DNA from: Chrysopilus asiliformis
Lineage: Eukaryota > Arthropoda > Insecta > Diptera > Rhagionidae
Direction of reading: 5' to 3'
Length of the DNA stretch: 64,000 nt
Assembly (NCBI GenBank): GCA_964034945.1
Contig: OZ035964.1
Span: 3,677,533-3,741,532 of the forward strand
A model generated the notes under the pieces. The model was not told the DNA's origin and did no database searches. It worked only from the letters and a program-made list of their open reading frames with translations. Both the position numbers and the translations under genes were made by a program. Below, piece after piece: positions 54,101-63,746 of the stretch; the stretch's first letter is position 1, and every line of letters begins with the position of its first letter.

Positions 54101-57100
54101 GCATCAGATATGGCTACTTCCGCTGTATAGCGGGAAGAAAAACTGTCAATTTTTTCAGCCGCTGCTGTTTCTCTGACGGTTTTTCTTCGTGCTGGGCAGC
54201 AAAAGTAGCCATATGTGATCTTAGCATAAAGCCCAAATCAGACTAACGGTTACGATTACGATTGAGCGTCCTCGACCAATGAAACCAAAGCTTTCATGTT
54301 CCTATCGTTGAAAGCTTTGATCTCATTGGTCGTGAAGCTTCAATCGCAATCGTTAGTCTGGATTGGGCTTAAAACTACTGGAAAACGCGTAGTTTCGGCG
54401 TATAAACAGCAAAAAATCAAACTGCAATTTTGAAAAGCTGCCATTTTGGTTACTTCCGGTTAACGGATTTCCACCAAAAATTTGAGAGGATCGTTTTATT
54501 CCGGGACGAAACATCCCTGTAAAGTTTCATGGCTTTAGCTTTTATAATTTTTGGAAAATTTCGCACACAGGCTGACAGACAGAAAGTAGTTATTGTAGTA
54601 TGTTTCCAATCGACTCAGCAGTGCTTTGGAAATGTGTTTTAGGCCAAAAAAGACGTTAAAATTGTCCATTATCGACAATACTTTTATATTACTACTTAGT
54701 CTACGTACAGAAAAGTAAAAACAAAAAACGGAAGCAAGACTAAAATCAGCAAGAGACAATTTAAAGTTAAAAGTTTGCTAAGAACAAGACATTCTAAAAA
54801 AACTTTTGTCCTAATTTTACTAGCTCGTAGTATCTATTAGTTAAAACTGGGACTGTTGATGAGAACCGGTTAACCGATTCTGAAAATTTTTCAAGAACCA
54901 GTTCGTAGAAAAACACGTACCCGGTCCGAATCTGTAAACCAGTTGCAAGTCACAGAACAAAAAAAAATTTTTTGAAAAAAGCTTTTATTTAAAAACATAA
55001 CAAAAGCTATAATTGCCAATCTGGCAATCATTGGAGACCCGTATGGTGATATTCGTATCAAAATTCGAACAGCTGTACCAAAATTTCACTTGGAAGTCAA
55101 ACTTTCCAATAAGATTTTTTAAAATTTATTCCAATCGGATTTTAATATATGGGAGTTTTATGTAGAATCATATCCTAAATAACTTTTGTTCTTGGACTTT
55201 TTTGATAAGATGCTCCGTTTTTGAGATATTCGCAAAAAACGTTTTCGTTCGTATGGGGGGTACCCCCCTGATCGTCCATTTTTGCCCATTAACGAACTTA
55301 GCCTCGCATTTTACGAAAAACGGATCTGCGCAAAATTTCAAGTCTCTAGCTCAATTCGTGCGCCCGCAATCCGCGCCACAGACAGACAGACGGACAGACA
55401 GACGGACAGACAGACAGACGGACGGACGGCAAAATTCAACTTTTTTTATCATTCCAAACACACTGGTGTAATTCATTTTTATGTGTGATGACGGGATCTT
55501 GGCGTTACAAACGGTAAGGCAAAGTTAATATACCCTTTGGTTTCACCATACGGGTATAAAAACGCACTAAAAAGGAAAAATAATTTTTTTAGGCGCTGTG
55601 TATCAGAAATAAAAGTGAGATAAATATTTATTTTACTTTTTACGCTTTATCTCGCTTTTATTTTTGACACACAGGCCCAAAAAATTATATTTTCTTTTTC
55701 AGTGCATTTATTTAAAATACAAGCTTTTTTAAATTTTTTTTTATTTTATCTTTTTTAGTCATGACTAAAAATCAGTATGACTAAAAATTCTGTCTTTTCG
55801 CCACGCTTATATGAGGCGTTAAAAGCTAGAGTGGACCAAGCCACATAATCGAGTTTTTGAAGCTTTTCCACTTTTGTACTATTATTTACTGTAAATTTTT
55901 GGAAAAAAATATTTGTGTGGAGTTTATTACTCAATGTTGAAATGTTCTTTTGTGCATCCAAACATTTTTATCTAGAAACTCACTCGCAATAGTGATTCAA
56001 ACACAAAAAAATTCACGATTTCGACATGTGGGCTGGTCCACTCTAGCTTTTAACGCCTCATATATAGTTTAGTGTTCGAATATATATCTTTGCCTTTTAG
56101 ATATCTTTACAGACTTCTTAATGTCAGAATCGAATTTAGCGATGCTAAAAACCCCCAAGATGAGGTTTTTTCCCGGAAAATTTGAGAAAAATGTAAATGA
56201 CGTTATCCTGACAGGACCTAACGGAAGGTCCTGAATCCGATTTTGATGTTTGTAAGGATAACGGAATCCTTACAGACTTCTTGACGTCAGAATCGGATTC
56301 AGCCACCCCAAAACCCGAAGATGAGATTTTTTTCCCGGAAAATTGTGAGAAAAGGATAATCATGTTATCCTTACTGGACCTTCTGTTGTTCTTATAGACT
56401 TCCTAATGCCAGAATCGGATTCACTTACCCCAAAAACCCTCAGATGGGATCTTTCCGGAAAATTTCAAAAAAAAGACCTTCCGTTACCCTCACAGATGAG
56501 TAGAAGTGGGTTAAAAGTAGATTGCAAGATTTAACCCTGACAGACAGACAAACAGACAAGCTAAATAAAAAAAAAAACAAGATACGAAGGCAAACTAAAT
56601 AAAAGCTTTTAAAAAAAATAAAGAGAACCCTAGTATCTACCGAATATCCGGTTTTCAAATTCGGAACCGGATATCCGGTTCCTCCGAACAACACGGGTAA
56701 CAGGTTCTCAGAAAATCGCGGTTTTCAACAGCCCTAGTTAAAACCCTATAACATTTTAACAGTAAAAATAGTATATAAGAAAAATAGATTAAAAAAAATC
56801 GCAATAAAAAAATACAAGCCTATCATATACTTAAAACTAATGGCTTTTTTTTCTTGCTGATAATTTGGCTATTGCTACTGTAAAAACATCACAAAGAACG
56901 GCATCAACCAAATTTTTTAAATGCAGTGGCGTAGCATGGTGTCACCACCGTATCAGTTTCGCGTCCCAAAGGTGTCTCCATGAAAAGAAGAAGAAGACAA
57001 GCAATTTTTCAAATTTAACCGAATCCATTTGTAGTTCTTTAATACTCATAATATTAAGGAACTACAATTGAATTGAATTAAATCGGACACCATTGATTAT

Positions 57101-60100
57101 TTTCCCCTTGGTTCCCAAGAGCCCTCTTCTCTCAATACGGGGGGATAGTCCATGCGACGCCACTTGCTTTAAGAAGAACTCAAATATCTCAACTAATTTA
57201 AATTTTAAAAAAAAACTATTTTTCCTTAAAATAAAATGACGAAAAGTGGTAATTTTATGTATTTTTTTTTTAAATTTAGTGTTTTATGGTTTTGTAATTC
57301 TTTTAATTAATGAAAACCTTGACGGGATTCACGACGCAATTTCGCTTTAAGTGGCTCCTCCAAATTGGGATCGATAGCTAATCCTTCAACTTCGTCAACA
57401 GTGAGACTTCGTCGCTTCACTGTACAAGGGGGAGGGGGAGGGGTCGTTTTTTATTATAAATTGTAATAATTTTCATTTAGTATTAAATTGTATAAACAAA
57501 AATCTATAATATAACTGAGAATATGAACAAAAACATAAAAAAAAAACTCAATAAGGTAAAACAAATATTACGAAAAATGTTTTCGAGTGAATTGTGTATT
57601 AAACTGATAATGAAAAAAACGGTTATCAGATTTTTTTTTATTAATTTTTATTCTTCATCTATGAATTTTATGCTGCCTTTAATCATTTTCACAGAAATTC
57701 GTGGCAAAAAGGCAAAACATCTTAAGTTGATTTTCAGGCGAAACCAAAATGATTTGTCTGGCAATACAGATACAGATGATTTTGGCTTCGCCTGGACATC
57801 TACATAAGGTGTTTTGCCTTTTTGCTACGGAAATATATGGGAGATAAAGCTTTTCCTCCAACCAAACAAATGTACGGTAATGGCTTGACAATCCAGCTTT
57901 CAAAAATTCGATATTTGGTACGAAATTCCATATTTGGTTGCTTCCATATTTGGAGCGAAAAAAAAACGAGCTTAAGGCGATCCGAACCCAAACTAAATAG
58001 AATAGTGATAAAAAAAATATGTTCCACTTATCGGATCGCCTCACAGGTTATAATGAACTCAGAGAAAAAATTGGTCAACAAAATAATTTTGTTAAATTGA
58101 CAAAGGGAAATTTATTCCCCGGTAAATGAACAATTTGGTCATATTGATGAAATGATTGCAAAATTAACAAAATTTTTGTTAAAATCACAAAAAATTGTCA
58201 ATTGAAGTAAATATTTTTGGAGGGAAATCTTTATTTGACGAAAAAAATGGTTGTTTTAAACAAAAATAAACTTACAAATGATGTTTTGTTAAATCAATAA
58301 AACAATTGTGTAGTTACCAAAACCTAATTTGTCAAAATGACAAAAAATTGTTATATTTACAAATTCAAACAATTCTTTTATCAATTTAATAATTCCTCTA
58401 TCAGTTTAAATTCAACAAAACAAATTTTGTCGAACGAGGTTTTGTTATTATTTTTTTGAGTGTATATTTGGCGGAAAAATTGTGGGTGTAGCTCAAGTAA
58501 AACATAATATACAGTCCAATTCTGAGAGTCGTGTCGTTTTTGACAAGAGTCGTTTTACGTATTTTTGTTGGTAGAAAAACACTAACAACACATAAAACGA
58601 CTCTTGTTGAAAGCGACACGACTATCAGAAACGGGGTTGATTATTAACCCCAAAGGACAATTTTTCGTAATCTATTTTCCAAAAATCCATAAAAAAATAA
58701 TTTCCAAAAAATCCATGTCGAATTAAATGAAGAATAAACACTTAAAATACTTGGGAAAATTTCAGACGCTATCATAAAAAAATCCTAGTTGAAAATTTGG
58801 GTGTCCGAGTACTCTGGTTACCAGGTTACGTGTTAAAATTTTGTTAGTCACACAAGGGTTAAAACAAGTTGTTTTTTTTTTATTGCTAGTCGGATTTTCT
58901 GGTGAATATTCGTTAAATTTCAGTTACATTTTGTTCATCTATTTCATATGCAGGGAAATTGCCGGGCATTTCATATACTGCCCTGTTATACCAATCACTG
59001 CTAGATTTTTTTTTAAAATTATAAAGCGGACTTACTAAAATGAACCTCAATTTTCAGAACGAAAATCTCATTTGAAAAATCTTTGGTAATAAATTAAAGT
59101 AGATTAAGTCGATTTTTAGACGAAGCCACAGTGATCTGTATAGAAATGCACATACAGATCGGTTCGGCTTCGCCTGAAAATCGACTTCAGCTACTTTAAC
59201 TTACTACCACAGAAATACCTAGTCGCTTATGAAATGCAGGGCAAATAAATAAATACTCTTTTATGATATTTTAAGAGCTATAAATTTTAAAAACAGCAGG
59301 GCAACGAGTTTCTTTTTTTTTTCATCAAAACCCACTGTTTTGTGATTGACCTGCAAGCATCATGGCAAGACTTGCCCTGCGTATGAAATAGACGTACACC
59401 TTTTTATCATTAAAGTTTTTAGCATAGAAAAAGAAAGTGAAGTTAGAGTGAGTTTTAAAATTGTTTACTTATAGTAGATATTGACAAAATGTACGGAAAT
59501 AATTTTTTTTGTCTTATACTGAACGAAAACACAGATGCATCACGACATTTAAAACTTTTTTTTTTAAAAAAAAAAGAAAAATTATAATTTTCAAAATTAA
59601 TAAAATTAAATCAACAAACAGAGTGTAAATTTTTGCCACGCGTTAAATCAGACATAGATGGCATTCCAAGGACGTGCTTTACATTTATATAAATTAGTTC
59701 TTATTATAATTAATAATTGACAAAGAGCAATAATTTAATGATAGACAAATGAAATTAAGGATTGTGCCAAATTACACCATTGATATTTAATTATTTTTAT
59801 ATAGAGTTTCATATCATATCGTGAGAGAAATTGTCTTAACATATACACGTATACAGATTTTTATTGTTGTTTTCTTAAATTTTTAATGAAATGCATTAAG
59901 TTTAAATCATGCATTCAGGATTTAATTTTGTTTTCCTTTTCTTTTTTTTTTTGTTTATGACACATGATGCGATTGACTTTTGGGCATGATAATATGACAA
60001 AATAAAAACGTTTCAATGTACACGGAAAAAATAATAATAATAATAATACAAAAAAACAAAAACCCACACACTCGCAGACGAAACACAAATTGAATGATGG

Positions 60101-62382
60101 ACATCAAAATTATTGATACCAAAGCTACTTTCAGTTGGGGTAAATTCGCTGTGTTCTCCCACTCACCGAAAACAAAACTCACCGAAACGAAAATTCATTG
60201 AAGTTTCAAACTCACCGGATCGAAAACTCACCGGATGGAAAACTCACCGAAATCTCCAACTCGCCGGGACGAAAATTCCCCGAAATTTCAAACTCATCTA
60301 AAAGAAAATTCATCGAAATTTCAAACTCACCGAAATTCCCAACTCACAGAATTGGAGAACTCGCCGAAATTTCAAACTCACCGAACAGAAAATTCATCGA
60401 AATTTCAAGCTGACCGAAATCCCCCGAAATCCCCAAGCTACCGAAATGGAAAGTAGAAATGAGTTAATGTCTGTCTGTCTGTTCCTCTTTCGCATGGAAA
60501 CAACTGAGCCGATTGATCTGAAATTTGGCATGGATGTTCGCTGTAGGCCTGGTTCCAATATCGGCCTATTGGAAAGTAGCTCGAGAAGCGGAGAGAGTGA
60601 AGTGAATCCGAATGCTGAAATTTATTGTCTTTTTGTCAATTTTTGAAAACCTTTTTCCGAAGAAAAGCACAGACCGCCCTAGGTTATATAATTTAAAACC
60701 AACTGAATTTTATTTTCTTTGGTTTGCGCTTTTAGCCGGGCGAAGCCGGGTCCAAATCCTGGTTTTAAATAATGACTACGTACTTCTTACAAGAAAGTAT
60801 TCAGGAATCGATCATTTTTTTTATCCCTGAAAATTGTGATTAGAAATATTTCGTTTAGCTTGTGGTATCAATAATTTATCGCCTAAAACAGCGAGTTTTT
60901 CTTCAAACACATTCAATTTTTTTCGCATTTCAATATTTTGATAAAAATAAAAGAAATTATAACTGGAGAAAGTCAATAACATTTAAAAATTAGAATTGGA
61001 GGGGGCAATGGGGAGACTTACCTTCGTGAACTTGGCTAGTTATGAAGGTCTTAATAAGCGTGTCTGTCGTTTGCGTGTACAAACTTAGGGCATAGCGTAA
61101 GCTCTGGAGTTCTGGTGATTTCTCAAGGAAAGTCTTTTTGAGACCATTACCGCCAGCATGGAAGTACTGTTTTATTGTGTCTAATGCGACATCCAGCACT
61201 GCGCATTGCTTCGGTGATAGGTTCTTCTCAACTTCCTTGGATATGTCCATAACACCACTCAGAGCATTTTTAACATCCTGTTTGCCCGCCATATGATTCT
61301 TAAACAATCTTGACATGTCCTCAATTTTCGCATTTGCCGCCAAATTCTTTGCATTGTCCGTTAAATTCTTGAACATCATCTGAAATTTAATACAAATATC
61401 TTTTGTGACATCAAATATCTTTCATTGGTTGCGTGTTACTTTCGCGAATTCCAAACTTTGATAGCGATAAACGCTAAAGCCACCAAAATTAACAATAGGG
61501 TCTGCTTTTCTTTTTAAACGAATTTGTCTTTCAAAATTTTGGTTTATGTTGTTGCCATTCTAGCGATCCGTTAGATAATTAGAGGCCGAACAGCAGTAAA
61601 AGAATCGAATTAAGATATTAGCAACTATTTGCGACTTAGGTTACAGTGTGACCCTGATCACAAAGTGGCGGTTGCCAATCCGTTTATATGACGGTGGCCA
61701 GTCGCAAAAAATCGGTGGCAAATCGGTTAATTGTAACCAGTCGCAAAAACTCCGTTGCAAATCGGTTTCTTCGTGACCAGTTGCAGAAGCTCCGTTGCAA
61801 ATCGATTACTTTATGACCAGTCACAGAAGCTCCGTTGCAAACCGGTTACTTTATGACCAGTCACAAAAACCCGGTGGCAAATTGGTTACTTTGTGACCAG
61901 TCGTAAAAAAAAGCGGTTGCAAACCGGTTACACTGTGACCGGCCACAAAAAACCCGTTACAAATTGTATATTTTGCGACCAATCGGAAAGTTTTTGTTGC
62001 TTTTCGTTATTTCGTGCGAAGGTAGGGGCCCTCCTAATTCGCTTTACCCCGCCCCTGGTCGCAATGGGTTTTTCTCCCAGTATATTTACTTACCGTTCGA
62101 TCAGTCATTGGTGGCAATACGATAGTTTTCTCCAGTATTCGCATTACGATTTTCCATAATTCCTTCAAAAGACGCTTCAGTACCGTCTTTTCGCAGGATT
62201 GGGCGTACAACGTTAGTGAGCCGTCAAGTAGATCCATTAACGGTCGCAGAACCTCATCGGCTTCAACAGCAACAGCATTTCGTTGTGCAGCTTGATTCGC
62301 ATTCGATAAATTGCTACCGCCCTTAATTGCTAACAGCAAATCGCCCAATTCTCGAACGCTCGCCGTGATTCGTGGCTCAAGG
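51034..62382 (-). CDS. unc-13: Unc-13 (Munc13), 3' part of the gene: end of MUN domain and C2C
   Basis: Minus-strand exons in transcript order are 62382-62094, 61379-61022, 57419-57318, 53408-53313, 53231-53069, 51807-51681 and 51195-51034. Phases agree. Unc-13 is a presynaptic protein that opens syntaxin and primes synaptic vesicles; the MUN domain does this and the C-terminal C2C domain supports membrane bridging. Diagnostic words are [77 protein letters not shown] and [19 protein letters not shown]. The gene is incomplete: upstream exons (C1, C2B, most of MUN) lie beyond 64000. Introns are loaded with foldback elements and minisatellites. Confidence 0.95.
51420..51494. repeat. Half of a family C foldback element, in the last unc-13 intron
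   Basis: Matches only the right arm of family C (AAGCTTTGATCTCATTGGTC through GCAATCGTTAGTCTAAA). It is preceded by a Helitron-like leading segment (about 51250-51350, CTGAAATTTGGCATGGATGT) that also occurs at 60515. Confidence 0.75.
51681..51807 (-). CDS. unc-13: Unc-13 penultimate coding exon (C2C)
   Basis: Begins with one base finishing a Phe codon, then [20 protein letters not shown] and [16 protein letters not shown], ending EQ|GTAAGC in phase 0. It is the central strand region of C2C, matching human [17 protein letters not shown]. Confidence 0.96.
52200..52640. repeat. 72-bp minisatellite, array 2, in an unc-13 intron
   Basis: Units carry AGGAAAAATATTTCCGAGAC and TTTTTCGAATTTTTA. GAGTAGG recurs at 52397 and 52469, 72 bp apart. 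It is the same unit and same orientation on the plus strand as the array in G-beta intron 2, 46 kb away. Confidence 0.92.
52910..53014. mobile_element. Foldback element, family D copy 2
   Basis: GGAATACGATCGTAATCGTA and its mirror TTACGATCGTATTCTATAAT surround a loop with AACACTAACAACAAAGCAC. The arms are better preserved than in copy 1. Confidence 0.85.
53069..53231 (-). CDS. unc-13: Unc-13 C2C exon
   Basis: Enters with two bases that complete a Val codon, reads [40 protein letters not shown] and ends in NETFH plus two bases at a GTAAGT donor. It aligns closely with human [20 protein letters not shown]. Confidence 0.97.
53313..53408 (-). CDS. unc-13: Unc-13 exon leading into C2C
   Basis: Reads [20 protein letters not shown] and [11 protein letters not shown], with the first codon (Asp) completed by a G from upstream. 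It is 80 bp from the next exon. Entry phase 1 means it can splice to either 57318 or 61022. Confidence 0.96.
53614..53744. mobile_element. Foldback element, family A copy 3, in an unc-13 intron
   Basis: AGCAATAACCGCTTAAGTCG is mirrored by CGACTTAAGCGATTATTGCT. Outer edges read GCCACCAG and GTGGCCACAG. The GAAGCC word is degenerate here, so this copy forms a diverged subfamily. Confidence 0.82.
54101..54221. mobile_element. Foldback element, family E copy 2
   Basis: GCATCAGATATGGCTACTTC and its mirror GTAGCCATATGTGATC, with inner arms GAAGAAAAACTGTCA and GACGGTTTTTCTTC. It is the same unit as 23506-23626. Confidence 0.87.
54229..54371. mobile_element. Foldback element, family C copy 2
   Basis: Full-length. 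AAGCCCAAATCAGACTAACG at the left is mirrored by CGTTAGTCTGGATTGGGCTT at the right, with CTCGACCAATGA inside each arm. It is the best copy for drawing the family ends. Confidence 0.9.
55270..55560 (+). repeat. Dispersed repeat end with GACAGACGGACAG tract
   Basis: AAATTTCAAGTCTCTAGCTC, the GACAGACAGACGGACAG tract (55381-55430), then GGCGTTACAAACGGTAAGGC. The arrangement parallels 47760-47990 and, reversed, 32600-32830, so it is a shared transposon end. Confidence 0.8.
55808..56065. mobile_element. Inverted-repeat element with about 38-bp arms
   Basis: TATGAGGCGTTAAAAGCTAG and the following AGTGGACCA are mirrored perfectly by TGGTCCACT and CTAGCTTTTAACGCCTCATA. TA flanks both ends, which would fit a Tc1/mariner-type duplication, but TA is common here. 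It encodes no transposase. Confidence 0.85.
56100..56480. repeat. Tandem repeat of about 120-160 bp, three copies
   Basis: Three starts share AGACTTC.TAATG.CAGAATCG (near 56110, 56272 and 56395), followed each time by an ACCCCCAAGATGAG-like segment and a TTTTCCCGGAAAATT palindrome. Copies differ in length, so this is an irregular local duplication in an unc-13 intron. Confidence 0.75.
57318..57419 (-). CDS. unc-13: Unc-13 cassette exon between MUN and C2C
   Basis: The acceptor is strong (a CCCCTCCCCCTCCCCC tract before TTGTACAG) but the donor CAAG|GTTTTC is weak. Length is 102 nt and both edges are phase 1, so it can be skipped without a frameshift. It reads [20 protein letters not shown] and then [13 protein letters not shown], a basic/acidic segment I do not recognise in vertebrate Munc13. 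Phase agreement with both neighbours supports a real exon. Retaining the intron would add GFH and a stop. Confidence 0.7.
57697..57834. mobile_element. Foldback element, family A copy 4
   Basis: GTGGCAAAAAGGCAAAACAT and its mirror GGTGTTTTGCCTTTTTGCTA, with inner GATTTTCAGGCGAAACC and TTGGCTTCGCC arms. It sits in the unc-13 intron between the cassette exon and the MUN exon. Confidence 0.87.
58055..58461. mobile_element. Possible inverted-repeat element with ACTCAAAAAAA ends
   Basis: The left edge ACTCAGAGAAAAAATTGGTC resembles the reverse complement of the right edge, ATTATTTTTTTGAGTG. The interior is rich in AAAATTGT and TTTTGTTAA words. The edges are low complexity, so this may be chance. 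Confidence 0.35.
58514..58637. mobile_element. Foldback element, family B copy 2
   Basis: AGTCGTGTCGTTTTTGACAA and AGTCGTTTTACGT are mirrored by ACATAAAACGACTCTTGTTG and AGCGACACGACTATCAG. The loop includes TTGTTGGTAGAAAAACAC. Confidence 0.87.
59081..59215. mobile_element. Foldback element, family A copy 5
   Basis: AAAGTAGATTAAGTCGATTT and its mirror AAAATCGACTTCAGCTACTT, with GAAGCCACAGTGATCTG and CAGATCGGTTCGGCTTC inner arms. The right edge reads TACCACAGAAATA. Confidence 0.86.
60180..60440. repeat. Minisatellite of GAAATTTCAAACTCACC words, in an unc-13 intron
   Basis: Irregular units of about 25-35 bp combining GAAATTTCAAACTCACCG and GAAAATTCATC. It makes Asn/Ser/Pro/Lys-rich open frames in two overlapping registers, which are artefacts of the repeat. 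Confidence 0.88.
60470..60770 (+). mobile_element. Helitron-like (Helentron/DINE-type) repeat in an unc-13 intron
   Basis: Leading CTGTCTGTCTG tract, then GAGCCGATTGATCTGAAATT and GGCATGGATGTTCGCTGTAG, and a terminal hairpin GCCGGGCGAAGCCGGGT about ten bases before CCTGGT. The middle segment is shared with 51290-51340. Class is inferred from the hairpin end. Confidence 0.55.
60821..60982 (-). other. Unassigned 53-aa frame in an unc-13 intron
   Basis: The minus strand reads [20 protein letters not shown], then [20 protein letters not shown] and [13 protein letters not shown], stop at 60823-60821. Its second half has protein-like composition. An internal acceptor (TTTTAG, exon from 60892) would join the upstream MUN exon in frame and end at the same stop, so an alternative terminal exon is conceivable. 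A transposon fragment or chance is equally possible. Confidence 0.2.
61022..61379 (-). CDS. unc-13: Unc-13 MUN-domain exon
   Basis: Phase 0 at the start ([20 protein letters not shown]), it continues through [40 protein letters not shown] and [20 protein letters not shown], and ends one base into the next codon at a GTAAGT donor. It corresponds to the last helices of the MUN domain. Confidence 0.97.
61640..61990. repeat. 40-bp minisatellite in the last MUN intron of unc-13
   Basis: Units contain GTGACCAGTCGCAAAA and TCCGTTGCAAATCGG. TCCGTTGCAA starts at 61751, 61791 and 61831, with CCGGTGGCAA at 61871, all 40 bp apart. About eight or nine copies fill half of the 714-bp intron. It contains no CRISPR-like unique spacers. 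Confidence 0.93.
62094..62382 (-). CDS. unc-13: Unc-13 MUN-domain exon, most upstream exon in the window
   Basis: Reads [20 protein letters not shown], a loop of Asn, Ala and Gln, then [20 protein letters not shown] and [20 protein letters not shown], ending TDRT in phase 0. The 3' edge is certain. The 5' edge at a TTCTAG acceptor (62384-62383) is inferred because sense is lost upstream; its pyrimidine tract is weak. Confidence 0.9.
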
Positions 62383-62844
62383 CTAGAATTTCGTTTGGAA
62401 AGTTGTTTTTTTTTAACATAATAAAAAATTAAAAGTAAATAATAATGATACGATAAATTTAACAAAATAAACATATAAATTATAGGGGAAAGAAATTAAA
62501 TTTAAATAAAATTAACGCAGCAAAGATTTAATGAAAATAATAAAAAGGAGAGAGAAAAGAAATTATCCGTTAGTTTTATAGAATATCTTAGATAAGTATA
62601 TATTTTTTAAACTATTGGAGAGTTTAATATAGTTTAAAGAGAAAAGTTTTTGGTATTAGTATTAGTAAAAATAATAATCAGTCAACTAAATCACTAGAGC
62701 TCACAAGAAGAAAAACTAGATAAAAGTAATAAGGCATGGAATTGACAAGAAATCAAATTACAGTGTCTTGAAAAATTATTAGAGACCGGGTTTTTTTGTG
62801 ACCCTTATAGCTTTGCGATTCTTTAGTCGATTTGGATGAAGTAA

Positions 62845-63080
62845 TTAAGGGGAGTAGGAAGAGGAAGAGGAAGAAAAGGAGAAGGAGAAAAAGGAGAAGG
62901 AGGAAAAGGAAAAGAAGGAGAAAGAGGAGGTGGAGGAGGAGAAGAGGAAGCACAAGAAGAAGGAGCAGAAAAAGAGGAAGGAAAGAAAAGGAAGAAAGAG
63001 AAGTACAAGAAGAAAAATGAGAAGAAGAAAAATATGAAGGAACATAAGAGAAGGAGCAGAAGAAGAAACAGAAGAAATCT
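62845..63080. repeat. Purine tract (GAAGAGGAGAAG)n
   Basis: Almost pure A and G on the plus strand. It gives false Lys/Arg-rich (plus) and Ser/Leu/Phe-rich (minus) frames. Confidence 0.95.
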
Positions 63081-63122
63081 CTCTAATAAATTGACAAGCC
63101 ACTGTTTATTTAGCTAATTAAC

Positions 63123-63254
63123 ACACCGATTCTGATAGTCGTGACATTTTCGACAAGAATCGTTTTACGTGTTGTTGTTAATATTTTTTTTTTACCAACA
63201 AAAACACATAAAACGGCTCTTGTCGTAAACGACACGACTTTCAGGATCGGGTTG
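63123..63254. mobile_element. Foldback element, family B copy 3
   Basis: CCGATTCTGATAGTCGTGAC is mirrored by ACGACACGACTTTCAGGATC. Inner arms AATCGTTTTACGTGTTGTTG and AACACATAAAACGGCTCTTG pair around a T-run. Confidence 0.86.
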
Positions 63255-63720
63255 ATAGCATCGAATTAATTTCATATCCCATTAAGCGCATCAGTTTTAA
63301 ATTCCATTCATTCATCTGTTTCGAGGTTTGTTAATATAATATTTGGACACATTTCGACAGCACTTAACCATAAAATAAATATTTTAAAAAATGTCCTCAA
63401 CAAAATTTCGTAATATCAAAACTTTGTAGCCAAAAGCAACTAAATTCACTACTAAAATGCTGAAAGGCTTTTAATACAATGAATATATTTGCTAAATTAG
63501 TTTTAATGCATTCTACATAAGGACTATCAAGAAAGCTCTTGCGTTACTACTTTAGATTTTTTTTTAGGTTAACTTTAGATTTTTTTTTAACTAACTTTAA
63601 GGTATTTTCATTAATTAGTTTGTTTGTCAACCGAATGATGTAAAAATTATTGAGAACTCCCTATTCGGAATAGCATGATTAATAAATTCTAAATTTTCGA
63701 CAAACTATCAAAGGCTCATA

Positions 63721-63746
63721 TACACACACACACACACACACACACA
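63721..63746. repeat. (CA)n microsatellite
   Basis: About a dozen CA units, uninterrupted. Confidence 0.9.

Larger units (their letters stand above)
53840..54640. repeat. Dispersed repeat, copy 2, carrying two nested foldback elements
   Basis: Order matches 2960-3440: AACGGTAGATCTCGATAACG, then an ACTTTTATCATACATAATGAC segment, then GCCATTTTGGTTACTTCCGG. Between the last two, family E and family C elements have inserted back to back (54101-54221 and 54229-54371). Confidence 0.75.

Noticed and set aside
60198..60456. Overlapping Asn/Ser/Pro/Lys-rich frames
   Set aside because: Open in two registers at once because of the minisatellite, so not a protein.
61640..61990. CRISPR-like array
   Set aside because: Units are 40 bp head to tail with no unique spacers, inside an insect intron.
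62753..63102. Lys/Arg-rich and Ser/Leu-rich frames on both strands
   Set aside because: They translate a purine tract.
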